A stretch of 64,000 nucleotides of DNA from Burkholderia sp. Ax-1719 (GCF_011753055.1 NZ_VWWJ01000003.1:1-64000); one strand, 5' to 3'; positions 17,005 through 26,735 are shown, counted from the first letter of the stretch. Notes: generated by a model from the sequence alone, not told the origin. Translations and numbers: made by a program.

Positions 17005-17966
17005 TTCGCCAGCACCTCGCGGTTGACGATGTTGGTGCGCAGCGTGCCCGCGAGCGCCGCCACGAGGTTTTCCGCGGCGTTACGCGCCATCGCGTGACGC
17101 GTTTCATGCGTGGCCGAGCCGATATGCGGCAGCGCCACCACGTTCGGCATGCGCAGCAGCGGCGAGGCTGGATCGATCGGTTCCTGCTCGAATACGTCGA
17201 GGCCCGCGCCGTGGATCGTGCCCGCTTCCAGCGCGGCGATCAGCGCTTTTTCGTCGACGGTCGCGCCGCGCGAAGCGTTGATGAGGATCGCGCTCTTCTT
17301 CATTTTCCCGAATTGCTCCGCGCCGATCATATGACGCGTGGCGTCGGTGAGCGGCACCTGCAGGCAGACGAAATCCGACACCGCGAGCAGTTCGTCGAGT
17401 TCGACGCGGCGTGCGCCGTATTCGCGCTCGGCGGTCTCGTTCGGGCTGCGGTTGGTGTAGAGCACCTGCATGTTGAAGCCGAGCGCCGCGCGACGTGCGA
17501 CCGCGCCGCCGATGCGACCCAGCCCGACGATGCCCAGCGTTTTACCCTGCACATCCACGCCGAAATGCGCCGGGCCGATGCTCGCCTTCCACTCACCGGC
17601 CTTGACCCACTCGGCCAGTTCGACCACGCGGCGGGCGCTGGCGAGGATCAGCGAGAACACCGTATCCGCCGTCGATTCCGTGAGCACGTCGGGCGTGTGC
17701 GCGAGCACGATGCCGCGCTGCGTGAGATCGGCCACGTCGAACTGGTCGAAGCCCACGGAGATGGTCGAGAGCGCCTTGATGCGCGAGCCGTCGAGCATCG
17801 CCGGCGTGACCTTGACGCTTGAGCCGATGGCGCCGTCGGCATCCTTGAGCGCGGCGCTCAGCGCCTGCGCATCGCTTCCGTCGACGAACACGACTTCAGC
17901 ATGTTCGCGCAGATAGTCCGCGACATCGGCAGGCAAGGTCTTGTAGGCAACGATCTTCTGTTTCAT
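17001..17966 (-). CDS. kguD: 2-ketogluconate (6-phosphate) reductase, D-2-hydroxyacid dehydrogenase family
   Basis: A 321-residue NAD(P)H-dependent enzyme expected to reduce 2-keto-6-phosphogluconate to 6-phosphogluconate. Features: NAD motif GIVGLGRIGG near 150, catalytic Arg in INASRGATVDE, Glu in GLDVFEQEP and His in LPHIGSATHETR. ATG 17966 (MKQKIVAYKTLP) is chosen since the upstream extension is low-complexity Asn/Ala. Part of kguEKTD. Confidence 0.92.
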   Translation of the reverse strand: MKQKIVAYKTLPADVADYLREHAEVVFVDGSDAQALSAALKDADGAIGSSVKVTPAMLDGSRIKALSTISVGFDQFDVADLTQRGIVLAHTPDVLTESTADTVFSLILASARRVVELAEWVKAGEWKASIGPAHFGVDVQGKTLGIVGLGRIGGAVARRAALGFNMQVLYTNRSPNETAEREYGARRVELDELLAVSDFVCLQVPLTDATRHMIGAEQFGKMKKSAILINASRGATVDEKALIAALEAGTIHGAGLDVFEQEPIDPASPLLRMPNVVALPHIGSATHETRHAMARNAAENLVAALAGTLRTNIVNREVLAK

Positions 17967-18021
17967 AGGTGCACGTTTTTCCGTGGGTTCGAATGCGTTC
18001 TCGTTTGCGTTCGCGCTTGCG

Positions 18022-19305
18022 TTATTTACCATGCGCAGGCGCGACATAGCCAGGGGCGTCGTCGCGGCGCGGCTTCACGGCGAGCGTGAGGCCTACCGAC
18101 ACAAGCAGCGCCGCGCTCATGAATGCGTAGGATGCCGCAGGCGAGCCGGTTGCGCCATTCAGATAGCCGACCACGTACGAGCCCACGAACGAGCCGAGCG
18201 CGCCCATGCTGTTGATCAAGGCCATCGCGCCGCCGGAGACGTTCTTCGGCAGCAGTTCCGGCACGATCGCGAAGAACGGGCCATACGGCGCATACATCGC
18301 CGCGCCCGCGATCACCAGCAGCGCGTACGAGGTCCAGAAGTGCGTCGCGCCGAGCGCATACGAACCCGCGAAAGCCATGGCGCCGATCAGCAGGAACGGC
18401 CACACGAAAGCGCGGCGATTATTGAGCTTGTCCGACGCCCACGACGCGCCGAGCATCGCGATGGTAGCAGCGAGATACGGCATTGCCGAGAGCCAGCCCG
18501 TCTCGACCATGCCCAGCGACGAGCCGTTCTTGACGATCGACGGCAGCCACAGCACGAAGCCATACACGCCGATGCTCCAGCAGAAATACTGCGCGCACAG
18601 CAGCACCACGGCGGGCGAGCGGAACGCTTCGGCGTAGTTTTTCACCGGCTTGATGGCGGCCTGTTCGGCGCGCATGGCGGCGTCCAGCGCGCGCTTTTCG
18701 TCGTTCGAGAGCCACTGGACCTGCGCCGGTTTGTCGCGCACCAGCAGCCACCAGCACACGGCCCACACCACGGCGGGCACACCCTCGGCGATGAACATAT
18801 GACGCCAGCCGTAGCTGTGCACGAGATAGCCCGAGACCACCGACATCCACAACACCGTCACCGGATTGCCGAGGATCAGAAAGGTGTTGGCGCGCGAACG
18901 CTCGGATTTGGTGAACCAGTTGCTGATGTAGATGAGCATGGCGGGCATCACCGCCGCTTCCACCACGCCCAGCACAAAGCGGATCACCATCAGCGAAGGA
19001 ATATTGGTGACGACGCCCGTGAGCGACGCGCAGCCGCCCCACAGCAGCAGGCTTACGAACACCAGCTTGCGCACGCTGCGACGTTCCGCGTAGACCGCAC
19101 CCGGCAACTGGAAGAAAAAGTAACCGAGGAAAAACAGCGCGCCGATCAGCGAAGACAGCCCGGGGCTGATGCCCAGATCGCGATTGATGCCCGCTGCCGA
19201 AGCGAAACCGTAGTTCGCGCGGTCGAGATAGGCGAGGCTGTACGTGATGAACACGATCGGCATGATCGCCCACCAGCGGCGTGGGGCAAGCGAGGTTGAG
19301 GTCAT
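18022..19305 (-). CDS. kguT: 2-ketogluconate transporter, MFS
   Basis: A 427-residue major facilitator of the anion:cation symporter family with about 12 hydrophobic helices. The start is MTSTSLAPRRWWAIMPIVFI. The helix-1 segment YLDRANYGFA and the loop EAAVMPAMLIYISNWF are typical of hexuronate/2-ketogluconate carriers. AGGAG precedes the ATG. It lies between kguK and kguD. Confidence 0.9.
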   Translation of the reverse strand: MTSTSLAPRRWWAIMPIVFITYSLAYLDRANYGFASAAGINRDLGISPGLSSLIGALFFLGYFFFQLPGAVYAERRSVRKLVFVSLLLWGGCASLTGVVTNIPSLMVIRFVLGVVEAAVMPAMLIYISNWFTKSERSRANTFLILGNPVTVLWMSVVSGYLVHSYGWRHMFIAEGVPAVVWAVCWWLLVRDKPAQVQWLSNDEKRALDAAMRAEQAAIKPVKNYAEAFRSPAVVLLCAQYFCWSIGVYGFVLWLPSIVKNGSSLGMVETGWLSAMPYLAATIAMLGASWASDKLNNRRAFVWPFLLIGAMAFAGSYALGATHFWTSYALLVIAGAAMYAPYGPFFAIVPELLPKNVSGGAMALINSMGALGSFVGSYVVGYLNGATGSPAASYAFMSAALLVSVGLTLAVKPRRDDAPGYVAPAHGK

Positions 19306-19403
19306 CGGTGTCTCCTGTCGGCGGCATGTTGGGCGTTTGAGCCTGGTGCCGTTCCTTGCTGCTTGAATAGGGGGCTGCGGCGCGGTCTGCTGCGCGCGAT
19401 GCG

Positions 19404-20381
19404 TTATGCGGCGGCGTGCGCGTCGTGCGCCTGGTGGGCTTCGAGCGCATCGAGTTGCGCACGCGTCGGCAAGCCTTCCGAATCGCCGATCACCTGCACC
19501 GCAAGCGCGCCGATGCGATTGCCACGCGCGACGGCCTCATGCAGCGCACGGCCTTCGAGCAGCGCGCTCACCACGCCCACCGCGAAGCCATCGCCCGCAC
19601 CGACCGTATCCACCACCTTCTCCACGCGCTGCGCCTGCACATGGCCGCGCTCGCCGGTGTTCGTCTCGAAGTACGCGCCTTGCGCGCCGAGCTTCACGAT
19701 CACGCCGCGCGCGCCGCGTTCGAGATAGAAACGCGCGATCAGTTCGGGATCGTCGGAGCCCGTGAGAATGCGGCCTTCGTTGACGCCGGGCAAAACCCAG
19801 TCGGCGAAACGGGCGAGTTCATTGAGCGTCGCGACCATTTCCGCTTCGGAGCCCCAGAGTGTCGGGCGCAGGTTCGGATCGAAACTGATCGTGCGGCCCG
19901 CTTCGCGCATCTCGCGCGCCAGCATGAAGGCGAGTTCGCGCGAGGTCGCGGAAATCGCCGGCGCGACGCCGCTCAGATGCAGATGACGCGCGCCCAGCAC
20001 ATAGCCGCGCTGGTAATCGCTGATCGACAGATGGCTGGCGGCCGAGCCGCGGCGGAAATATTCGACAGCGGGATCGCTGCCGTCGTCGGTCTTCGACTTG
20101 AGCTGGAAGCCGGTGGGATAGCGCGGATCGGTTTCGACGCACTGTGCGTCGATGCCTTCCTGGGCGAGCACGGCGCGCACGAAGCGGCCGAACGAATCGT
20201 CGCCTACGCGGCTCATCCAGCCCACCTTGAAGCCCAGTCGCGCGAGGCCGGTCGCCACGTTCAGTTCGGCGCCCGCCGCACGTTTCGTAAATTGTGCGAC
20301 GTCGTGCAGCGCGCCGGTATCGGCGGCCACGAACATCGCCATGGCCTCGCCGTAGGTGATGACATCGAGTGAGTGCGTCAT
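19404..20381 (-). CDS. kguK: 2-ketogluconokinase, PfkB family
   Basis: A 325-residue sugar kinase expected to phosphorylate 2-ketogluconate. PfkB motifs: AGAELNVATGLARLGF in the N-terminal half and DTVGAGDGFAVGVVSALLEG near the C-terminus with catalytic Asp. The operon context with KguT/KguD supports the substrate; sequence alone would also fit 2-keto-3-deoxygluconate kinase. The start is MTHSLDVITYGEAM. Confidence 0.88.
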   Translation of the reverse strand: MTHSLDVITYGEAMAMFVAADTGALHDVAQFTKRAAGAELNVATGLARLGFKVGWMSRVGDDSFGRFVRAVLAQEGIDAQCVETDPRYPTGFQLKSKTDDGSDPAVEYFRRGSAASHLSISDYQRGYVLGARHLHLSGVAPAISATSRELAFMLAREMREAGRTISFDPNLRPTLWGSEAEMVATLNELARFADWVLPGVNEGRILTGSDDPELIARFYLERGARGVIVKLGAQGAYFETNTGERGHVQAQRVEKVVDTVGAGDGFAVGVVSALLEGRALHEAVARGNRIGALAVQVIGDSEGLPTRAQLDALEAHQAHDAHAAA

Positions 20382-20430
20382 GGAATGCGTTCCTGCAAAA
20401 GATGAATTCGAGTGCGTGCTTATGCCGACG

Positions 20431-21225
20431 TTATGCCGATGCCAGCCACGTCACGTAGCGCGCGGCGTCTTCCTGCACGCGCTGCTCGTCGAACGGAAAT
20501 TCGATACCGCGCGGCACGTTCGACGGCAGGCGCGCGAGCGCGGCGCGGCACAGGGGATCGTCGGCGGCGGGCGCGCAGGCGAAGCGTCGCGCGCCCTCGC
20601 CTTCGACCGCTTTGCAGTGGATGTATTCGACGTAGGGCGCGAGCGCGACGGCGGCCATCAGCGGCGCTTCGCCCGTCCACTGCCAGTTGCCGATGTCGAA
20701 GGTCATGCCGATCAGGCTGGCTTCATCGCCCGCACGCAGCGCGCGGAACAGCGCCGTGAATTGCGCGAGCTTGCCGCCTTGTTCGAGCTGGCCGTTTTCG
20801 ACGACGACACGCGGCGCGTTTGGTTCGGCCTGTTTCGCGCCTTTCACGCCGATCTCTTCGAGAATTGCCGCGAGCCGCGCAACATGCGCTTCGCCCGCAA
20901 AGCTGCCGAGTTGCAATTTGACGAAGCGCGCGCCCAGCGCACGGCCGCATTCGACGGCAAGGCGCAGTTCGGCTTCGTTGAGCGCGCCATCGTCGGCGTA
21001 CAGCGTGTCGGGCGTCGACCACACGGACCACAGGCCCGCACCCGCAAGCGCTGTGCCGAGCGCCCGCAGCGCTTCGGGTTGCGCATCGGCGTCGTGCATC
21101 AGTTCGCGCCGCACCTCGAACGCAAACGCGCCCGCCGCTTTCGTCGCGCCGAACCACGCTGCATGACCGTCACGCCAGATCGATCCCGCGCCGAACGCGC
21201 TCGCCACAATTGCTACTTCCGCCAT
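20431..21225 (-). CDS. kguE: 2-ketogluconate operon TIM-barrel protein (sugar isomerase/epimerase-like)
   Basis: A 264-residue xylose-isomerase-like TIM barrel starting MAEVAIVASAFGAGSIWRDG. Likely metal/acid segments include VENGQLEQGG and MTFDIGNWQW (Glu, Asp). It matches KguE, first gene of the kguEKTD operon, whose precise step is poorly defined. AGGA precedes the ATG at 21225. The frame stays open into the LysR region, but that extension is a shadow. Confidence 0.87.
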   Translation of the reverse strand: MAEVAIVASAFGAGSIWRDGHAAWFGATKAAGAFAFEVRRELMHDADAQPEALRALGTALAGAGLWSVWSTPDTLYADDGALNEAELRLAVECGRALGARFVKLQLGSFAGEAHVARLAAILEEIGVKGAKQAEPNAPRVVVENGQLEQGGKLAQFTALFRALRAGDEASLIGMTFDIGNWQWTGEAPLMAAVALAPYVEYIHCKAVEGEGARRFACAPAADDPLCRAALARLPSNVPRGIEFPFDEQRVQEDAARYVTWLASA

Positions 21226-21279
21226 CGTCGTCTTCCTGTTGCTGCCGGTTCCCGTTTCACACAACGCATCCGATCTTGC

Positions 21280-21295
21280 TTGGAACCGGTTCCAA
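21280..21295. promoter_or_regulatory. PtxS-type operator upstream of kguE
   Basis: Perfect 16-bp palindrome TTGGAACCGGTTCCAA, 55 bp upstream of the kguE ATG. The core AACCGGTT is shared with the published PtxS consensus TGAAACCGGTTTCA. A degenerate second element (TGAAACGGGAACCGG on the minus strand) lies at 21245-21259. Confidence 0.7.
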
Positions 21296-21400
21296 ATCAC
21301 GGTCGAAAAAAAGCGCCTAAGCGCCTGTTCCGTTCCGTCGGATTGATGGCGGGATGTTGCGCCGACCCGGCAAGCCGCGCCATTGTGGAAATCCCCTAAT

Positions 21401-22363
21401 TTATGGCGGGAACCTTGTGCCGCCTGTTGGGTTGTCGGCGGTGGGGTGCGCGCCGTTGCCGTTTTCGTGCGGCGCGTCCAGCAGGCAGAGTTCGAGAAAG
21501 CGCTGGGCGACGCGCGAGGCTGCGCCCGCGTGCGGCACCACAATCGAAAAGCGCCGCGCGAGCGGTTCCGGGCCGATGCGGATCTGCGCGAGCGCGCCGT
21601 CCTCGTGCCGCATCGACATCGCCGAGACGAAGCCGATGCCCATGCCCGCGCGCACGGCTTCCTTGACGCCCTCCACGCCCGCGATTTCAAGCGCGACGCG
21701 CATCGGCACCGCCGCGCGCGCGAAAGCGCGCTCGACCACCTGACGCACGCCCGAGCCGTCCTCGCGCGTGACCAGCGGCACGTTGCCGAACGCGGCCAGA
21801 TCGCAGCGCCCGCCCGCCGCCGCAGCCGCTTCGACGAGCGCATGACCGCGCGGGGCGATGGCCACGATCTCGTCCTCGTGCCATGGATGCACGGCGCAAT
21901 CGGCGGGCAGTTGCGCGCCCACCGGCCCTTCGACCAGCGCGATATCCAGCTCGCCCAGCATGGCGACGACATCGGCGGTATTGCCGCTGGCGGTCTCCAG
22001 CTTCACGTCCGGATAGCGCCGATGGAACGCCGCGACCAGATACGGCAAACGGTAGCTCGCGGGCGTCGTACTCGCGCCGATGCGCAGCGTGCCGCGCTCC
22101 AGACCGCGCAGCGCATCGCGAAACGCTAGCGCGTCGCGCCAGTTCTCGCGCAGGCGCGCGGCGTAGGCGGCGAGTTGTTCGCCTGTAGGCGTCAGGCGCA
22201 CGCCGCGCCCATCGCGCAGATAAAGCGGCTCGCCGAATTCTTCCTGCAAGAGCCGTAATTGCCCCGAGACGGCAGGCTGCGACAGATGCAGCGCCAGCGC
22301 CGCGCGACTGATGTTGCGGTGCTCGGCGACTGCGGCGAAAGTTATCAGTTGTTCCGGGGTCAT
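21401..22363 (-). CDS. LysR-family regulator divergent from the YeiH-like gene
   Basis: A 320-residue LysR regulator: winged HTH at about 3-60 (ITFAAVAEHRNISRAALALH, LSQPAVSGQLRLL) and a substrate-binding domain. Its divergent arrangement with a YeiH-family transporter parallels yeiE-yeiH in enterobacteria, suggesting control of that gene. The ATG lies 134 bp from the transporter ATG across an AT-rich region with palindromes. Confidence 0.92.
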   Translation of the reverse strand: MTPEQLITFAAVAEHRNISRAALALHLSQPAVSGQLRLLQEEFGEPLYLRDGRGVRLTPTGEQLAAYAARLRENWRDALAFRDALRGLERGTLRIGASTTPASYRLPYLVAAFHRRYPDVKLETASGNTADVVAMLGELDIALVEGPVGAQLPADCAVHPWHEDEIVAIAPRGHALVEAAAAAGGRCDLAAFGNVPLVTREDGSGVRQVVERAFARAAVPMRVALEIAGVEGVKEAVRAGMGIGFVSAMSMRHEDGALAQIRIGPEPLARRFSIVVPHAGAASRVAQRFLELCLLDAPHENGNGAHPTADNPTGGTRFPP

Positions 22364-22392
22364 CGCGGTGAATTATCGGGTTGACTTATATA

Positions 22393-22429
22393 TTACTTCG
22401 TAAATGACGATTTTTCATATCGTTATATG
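22393..22429. promoter_or_regulatory. LysR-type operator elements in the divergent promoter region
   Basis: Two small palindromes, TTACTTCGTAA (22393-22403) and CATATCGTTATATG (22416-22429), lie in the AT-rich 134-bp gap. The first fits the T-N9/11-A dyad typical of LysR sites. Confidence 0.4.
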
Positions 22430-22497
22430 TAATTTAGGATTAGCGCATTCGTAGCGAGATTGCTGCTAACACGGAACAAAAGCGGAATAACCCTGCC

Positions 22498-23583
22498 ATG
22501 TCCACATCGTCGACCACACTTTCGCATTCATCGCCGGATTCGGCCCTTTCGACGCGCGGCCAGATCAACGGCGTCCTGTTCGTCGCGCTGTTCGCCTTTG
22601 CCGTTACCCGACTCGCGGCCCTGCCCGCTATCGCCAACCTGGGCTTGAGCCCGCTGATCGTCGGCATCGTCGCTGGCGCGGTCTACGGCAATCTGCTGCC
22701 CGACGCCATGCCGGCAAGCTGGGCGGCGGGCGTCAACTTTTCGGCGCGCAAGCTGCTGCGCATCGCCGTCGCCTTCTTCGGTCTGCGCGTGAGCCTGCAG
22801 GAAATCGCCCAGGTCGGCGTGCCCGGCCTCGTCGAGTCGGTGACGATCGTGGTGAGCACACTCGTAATCGGCACCTGGGCGGGCATGAAGATCATGAAGC
22901 TCGACCGCGACACGGCCATTCTCACGGCCGCCGGCAGCGCGATCTGCGGCGCGGCCGCGGTGCTCGCCTTCGAATCGACGCTGCAGTCGAAGCCGCACAA
23001 AAGCGCGATGGCCGTAGGCAGCGTGGTGCTGTTCGGCACGCTTTCGATGTTCCTGTATCCGCTGCTCTATCGCGCTGGCTGGCTGCATCTGGATACCGTC
23101 GGCGCGGGTCTGTTCTTCGGCGGCACGATTCACGAAGTCGCGCAGGTCGTGGGCGCGGCCAGCAACGTGAGCCCGGAAGCCACGCATATCGCCACCATCG
23201 TCAAGATGACCCGCGTGATGCTGCTCGTGCCGGTGCTGCTGGTGCTCGGCGTGTGGCTCAATCGTTCGGCGCGTAAGGCGGTGGGTGCGGATGGCGTGAA
23301 GCAAGGTGCGCGCAAGCTGGCGGTGCCCTGGTTTGCGCTCGGCTTCCTCGCGCTGGTGGTGGTGAACTCGCTGCATGTGCTGCCCGAAGCGGCGACCTCG
23401 TCGCTCAACCTGCTCGACACTTTTGCGCTGACCATGGCCATGACCGCGCTCGGCATCGAAACGCGCGTCTCGCAGATCCGTCAGGCCGGTCCGCGGGCGC
23501 TGACCACGGGTTTCATTCTTTACGTGTGGCTCGTGCTGGGTGGTCTGGCGATCACCTGGGGTGTGGAGAGACTGTTCGGTTGA
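22498..23583 (+). CDS. YeiH-family putative sulfate/anion exporter
   Basis: A 361-residue inner-membrane protein with about ten hydrophobic helices. Conserved YeiH/Cons_hypoth698 segments include ARKLLRIAVAFFGLRVSLQE, AGSAICGAAAVLAFE and FGGTIHEVAQVVGA. Relatives are called putative sulfate exporters; the substrate is not shown here. The start at 22498 follows the divergent LysR promoter. A terminator follows at 23644. Confidence 0.88.
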   Translation: MSTSSTTLSHSSPDSALSTRGQINGVLFVALFAFAVTRLAALPAIANLGLSPLIVGIVAGAVYGNLLPDAMPASWAAGVNFSARKLLRIAVAFFGLRVSLQEIAQVGVPGLVESVTIVVSTLVIGTWAGMKIMKLDRDTAILTAAGSAICGAAAVLAFESTLQSKPHKSAMAVGSVVLFGTLSMFLYPLLYRAGWLHLDTVGAGLFFGGTIHEVAQVVGAASNVSPEATHIATIVKMTRVMLLVPVLLVLGVWLNRSARKAVGADGVKQGARKLAVPWFALGFLALVVVNSLHVLPEAATSSLNLLDTFALTMAMTALGIETRVSQIRQAGPRALTTGFILYVWLVLGGLAITWGVERLFG

Positions 23584-23643
23584 TGACAGCAACCTATTTC
23601 GGGCCCCGCCTGAGAGATCGCGCACCGGTTGGTCCGGTCGCTT

Positions 23644-23667
23644 GCCCCGCCGATGGCGGGGCTTTTT
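23644..23667 (+). terminator. Rho-independent terminator after the YeiH-like gene
   Basis: GCCCCGCC, 3-nt loop, GGCGGGGC and then TTTTT. It lies 60 nt past the stop codon. Confidence 0.85.
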
Positions 23668-23796
23668 GCGCTTCTGCGTGGGCTTGTACATGCGCTTGTG
23701 CACGCATCCGTGCGCCCGGTCATGCCCGCGCGCCACGCAGCGCCCAGGCGCAACAGTTGCGGCCCATACTGTCCCATCCGACGAAGGGGGCGAGCA

Positions 23797-24531
23797 ATGG
23801 CATACGAACTGTATTACTGGGACGGCTTGCAAGGGCGCGGCGAATTCGTGCGGCTCGCGCTGGAGGAAGCTGGTGCGCCCTATGTGGACGTCGCGCGCGG
23901 CGAGAAAGAGGATGGTCACGGGATCGGCGCGCTAATGGCCGGACTGGAAAGCGACGCGCCGTATCCGCCCTATGCGCCGCCCTTTCTCAAGGACGGCGAT
24001 CTGATCGTGCCGCACGTGGCGAACATCCTGTTCTATCTCGGGCCCAAGCTCAATCTCGCGCCGCGCGACGAGGGCTTGCGCATCATCGCCAACGGCTTGC
24101 AGCTGACGATCGCGGATCTCGTCACCGAGGTGCACGACACCCATCATCCGATTGCCAGCGCCCTCTATTACGAAGACCAGAAGGACGCCGCGAAGGCGCG
24201 TTCGAAGGACTTCATTCAGCATCGGATTCCGAAGTTCATGAGCTATTTCGAGCGCGTGCTAACGCAGAATCCGGACGGCCCGCAACATATGGTGGGCAAG
24301 GCGCTCAGCTATGTCGATCTGTCGATGTTCCAGATCGTCGAGGGCTTGCGCTACGCATTCCCGAAAGCGACGAAGCATCTCGCCGACCATTATCCGAACG
24401 TGATCGCGTTGCACGACGCCGTGGCCGCGCGCCCGAATATCGCCGCTTATGTGCAGTCCGAGCGTCGGCTTGCGTTCAACGAAACGGGCATCTTCCGCCA
24501 CTATCCGGAACTCGATCGGGCGTTGCGCTAA
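23797..24531 (+). CDS. Glutathione S-transferase family protein
   Basis: A 244-residue cytosolic protein. The thioredoxin-like N-terminal domain starts MAYELYYWDGLQGRGEFVRL, with Tyr near residue 6-7 as the likely catalytic residue, as in Sigma/Alpha-type GSTs. PPFLKDGDLIVPHVANILFY corresponds to the cis-Pro and glutathione-binding loop. An all-helical C-terminal domain follows. AAGGGGG lies 5-9 nt upstream of the ATG. The physiological substrate is unknown. Confidence 0.88.
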   Translation: MAYELYYWDGLQGRGEFVRLALEEAGAPYVDVARGEKEDGHGIGALMAGLESDAPYPPYAPPFLKDGDLIVPHVANILFYLGPKLNLAPRDEGLRIIANGLQLTIADLVTEVHDTHHPIASALYYEDQKDAAKARSKDFIQHRIPKFMSYFERVLTQNPDGPQHMVGKALSYVDLSMFQIVEGLRYAFPKATKHLADHYPNVIALHDAVAARPNIAAYVQSERRLAFNETGIFRHYPELDRALR

Positions 24532-24658
24532 ACGCCCGCGCGCAGATACGCATCCTGATTCACGCGGCCGGCCTGCGCGCCGCCGCTTTTTCTTTGCCGC
24601 AGACGTCTCGCCCGACGAGCGTCGCGCTTTTCTCAACCGCCCAACCTGCCCGCCTGCC

Positions 24659-26413
24659 GTGCTGTCATTCCTGCTGAAACTGCGCACCCGCGCCCGCGAC
24701 CTCTTTCGTCTCTCCGACGCCCACACGATGCTGATCTGGTCGGTGATCGTCGGCGTGGCCGGGGCGTTCGCCACTGTTCTCTTCCGCGAAGGCATCGCGC
24801 ATCTGCAGATCCTGTTCACGGGCAGCGAAGGCAGTTTCGTCGAGATGGCGCGGCGGCTGCCTTGGCACACGCGCATCTGGCTGCCTGCGGCAGGTGGTTT
24901 TATCGCCGGTTGCCTGCTGCTGATCGCAAAACGCAATGCGCGCGCTGGCACCTCCACGGGCAACAAGCCGATCCACACCGACTATGTCGAAGCGGTGGCC
25001 ATTGGCGATGGCGTGATGCCGGTGGGCACGAGCCTGTGGCGCAGCGCGTCGTCGCTGTTCACGATTGCCAGCGGCGGCTCGATCGGCCGCGAAGGGCCGA
25101 TGGTGCAGTTGGCGGCGCTCGCCGCCTCGCTGATCGGGCGCTGGGTGCACTTCGATCCGCAGCGGCTGCGTCTGTTAGTGGCGTGCGGCGCGGCGGCCGG
25201 TATCACCTCGGCATATAACGCGCCGATCGCCGGCGCGTTCTTCGTGACGGAGATCGTGCTGGGTGCGATCGTCATGGAGAGTTTCGGTCCGATCGTGGTT
25301 GCATCCGTGGTGGCCAACATCACGATGCGCGAATTCGCGGGCTACAAGCCGCCGTACGAGATGCCGGTGTTCCCGCCCGTCACGGGCGTCGAAGTGCTGC
25401 TGTTCGTCGCACTCGGCATGCTGTGCGGGGTGCTCGCGCCGCGCTTTCTCGCCATGCTCGACGTGACGAAAGCCGGTTTCGGCCGCCTCAAGCTGCCGCT
25501 GCCTGCCAAGCTCGCGCTCGGCGGCTTCGTGTGCGGCGTGCTTTCCGTGTGGACGCCCGAAGTCTGGGGCAACGGCTATAGCGTCGTGAATTCGATCCTG
25601 CATTCGCCCTGGACGTGGACGGCGCTCGCGACCGTGCTGGTGTTCAAGCTCGTCGCCACGGCCGCGACGGTGGGTTCGGGCGCGGTCGGCGGCGTGTTCA
25701 CGCCGACGCTCTTCATGGGCGCGGTGATCGGTTGCCTGTTTGGCCACGGCATGAACGCGCTGTGGCCGCACGGCACGTCGGCGCCCTTCGCTTACGCGAT
25801 GGTCGGCATGGGCGCGTTCCTCGCGGGCGCCACCCAGGCGCCGCTGATGGCGATCCTGATGATCTTCGAGATGACGCTCAGCTACCAGGTCGTGCTGCCG
25901 CTGATGCTCTCGTGCGTAGTGGCGTATTTCGTGGCGCGCGCCACGGGTACGAAGTCGATGTACGAAATCACGCTGCACCGCAACCGCGAGGAAGCCGAAC
26001 GCCTGCGCCTGCGCGCCACCCAGATGCGCGAACTGGTGCGCCCCGCCGACACCGTCGTACGCGCCGATGCGACCGTGCAGGACATGACGCGCGTGTTCCT
26101 CGAATATCCGGTGAAGTACCTCTACGTGACGGACGACACAGGTCGCTTCCTGGGCGCGGTCGCGCTGGCGGACATCACCAACGATCTGCTGCAAAAGCGC
26201 GACACCTCGAACAAGCACGCCTGCGATTACCTCAAGGCTTCGTTCGATGTGCTCACGCCCGATATGCCGCTCGCGGTGGCGTTGCAGCACTTTATGTCGT
26301 TCCAGGGCGAACGCCTGCCCGTGATCGAAAGCGCGCAACAGCCGCGACTGGCGGGGGTCGTCTATAAGACGTCACTGCTGGATGCCTACCAGCGCATGAA
26401 TCCGGATCGATAA
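24659..26413 (+). CDS. ClC-family chloride channel/transporter with CBS domains
   Basis: About 584 residues. The ClC core has GSIGREGPMVQ (gating Glu) and GSGAVGGVFTPTLF. Two C-terminal CBS domains (about 445-580) likely bind nucleotides and regulate gating. GTG 24659 (VLSFLLKLRTRARDLF) is a reasonable start but lacks a clear ribosome binding site; ATG 24728 (MLIWSVIVGV) is the next option. An upstream open extension overlaps the GST gene and looks non-coding. Confidence 0.9.
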   Translation: MLSFLLKLRTRARDLFRLSDAHTMLIWSVIVGVAGAFATVLFREGIAHLQILFTGSEGSFVEMARRLPWHTRIWLPAAGGFIAGCLLLIAKRNARAGTSTGNKPIHTDYVEAVAIGDGVMPVGTSLWRSASSLFTIASGGSIGREGPMVQLAALAASLIGRWVHFDPQRLRLLVACGAAAGITSAYNAPIAGAFFVTEIVLGAIVMESFGPIVVASVVANITMREFAGYKPPYEMPVFPPVTGVEVLLFVALGMLCGVLAPRFLAMLDVTKAGFGRLKLPLPAKLALGGFVCGVLSVWTPEVWGNGYSVVNSILHSPWTWTALATVLVFKLVATAATVGSGAVGGVFTPTLFMGAVIGCLFGHGMNALWPHGTSAPFAYAMVGMGAFLAGATQAPLMAILMIFEMTLSYQVVLPLMLSCVVAYFVARATGTKSMYEITLHRNREEAERLRLRATQMRELVRPADTVVRADATVQDMTRVFLEYPVKYLYVTDDTGRFLGAVALADITNDLLQKRDTSNKHACDYLKASFDVLTPDMPLAVALQHFMSFQGERLPVIESAQQPRLAGVVYKTSLLDAYQRMNPDR

Positions 26414-26735
26414 CAATCGAGAACCACCAGTGTTTCAGGATTAAGTCGCTGATTTCATGTGACAAATCAAAAAAGCACACGCGTTCGAGACGTAGCGCAT
26501 CATTTGCTGCCATTATGGGATTTCCGCTCGCGCGTGTGCACTGACAGACGTTCCTCCGGCGTATCCCGGGTCATCTGTCACCGCTTTCCTCGCACAGCCG
26601 GCGGTGTGCCGCGTGGCTCGCGCCGCTTCCATTGCCTTCTTGCGCGCGGCCGCCCTGCCTCGTCCGGTCAGCCTGACCGCCACGGCACGGCACTTGCTGC
26701 GACCTTCGGGCCGCATGAGGAAAGGAGGTCGAGCG
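26414..26735 (+). other. Intergenic region upstream of a small secreted protein (322 bp)
   Basis: No credible gene seen. The first 110 bp are relatively AT-rich and probably hold a promoter for the 86-residue gene, but I cannot place -35/-10 boxes with confidence. No terminator was recognised after the ClC gene. Confidence 0.4.

Noticed and set aside
20431..21972. 513-codon frame running from kguE into the LysR gene as one protein
   Set aside because: Only the part below 21225 matches KguE and it has its own ATG and ribosome binding site. The upstream part is antisense-type translation of the LysR gene in another frame.
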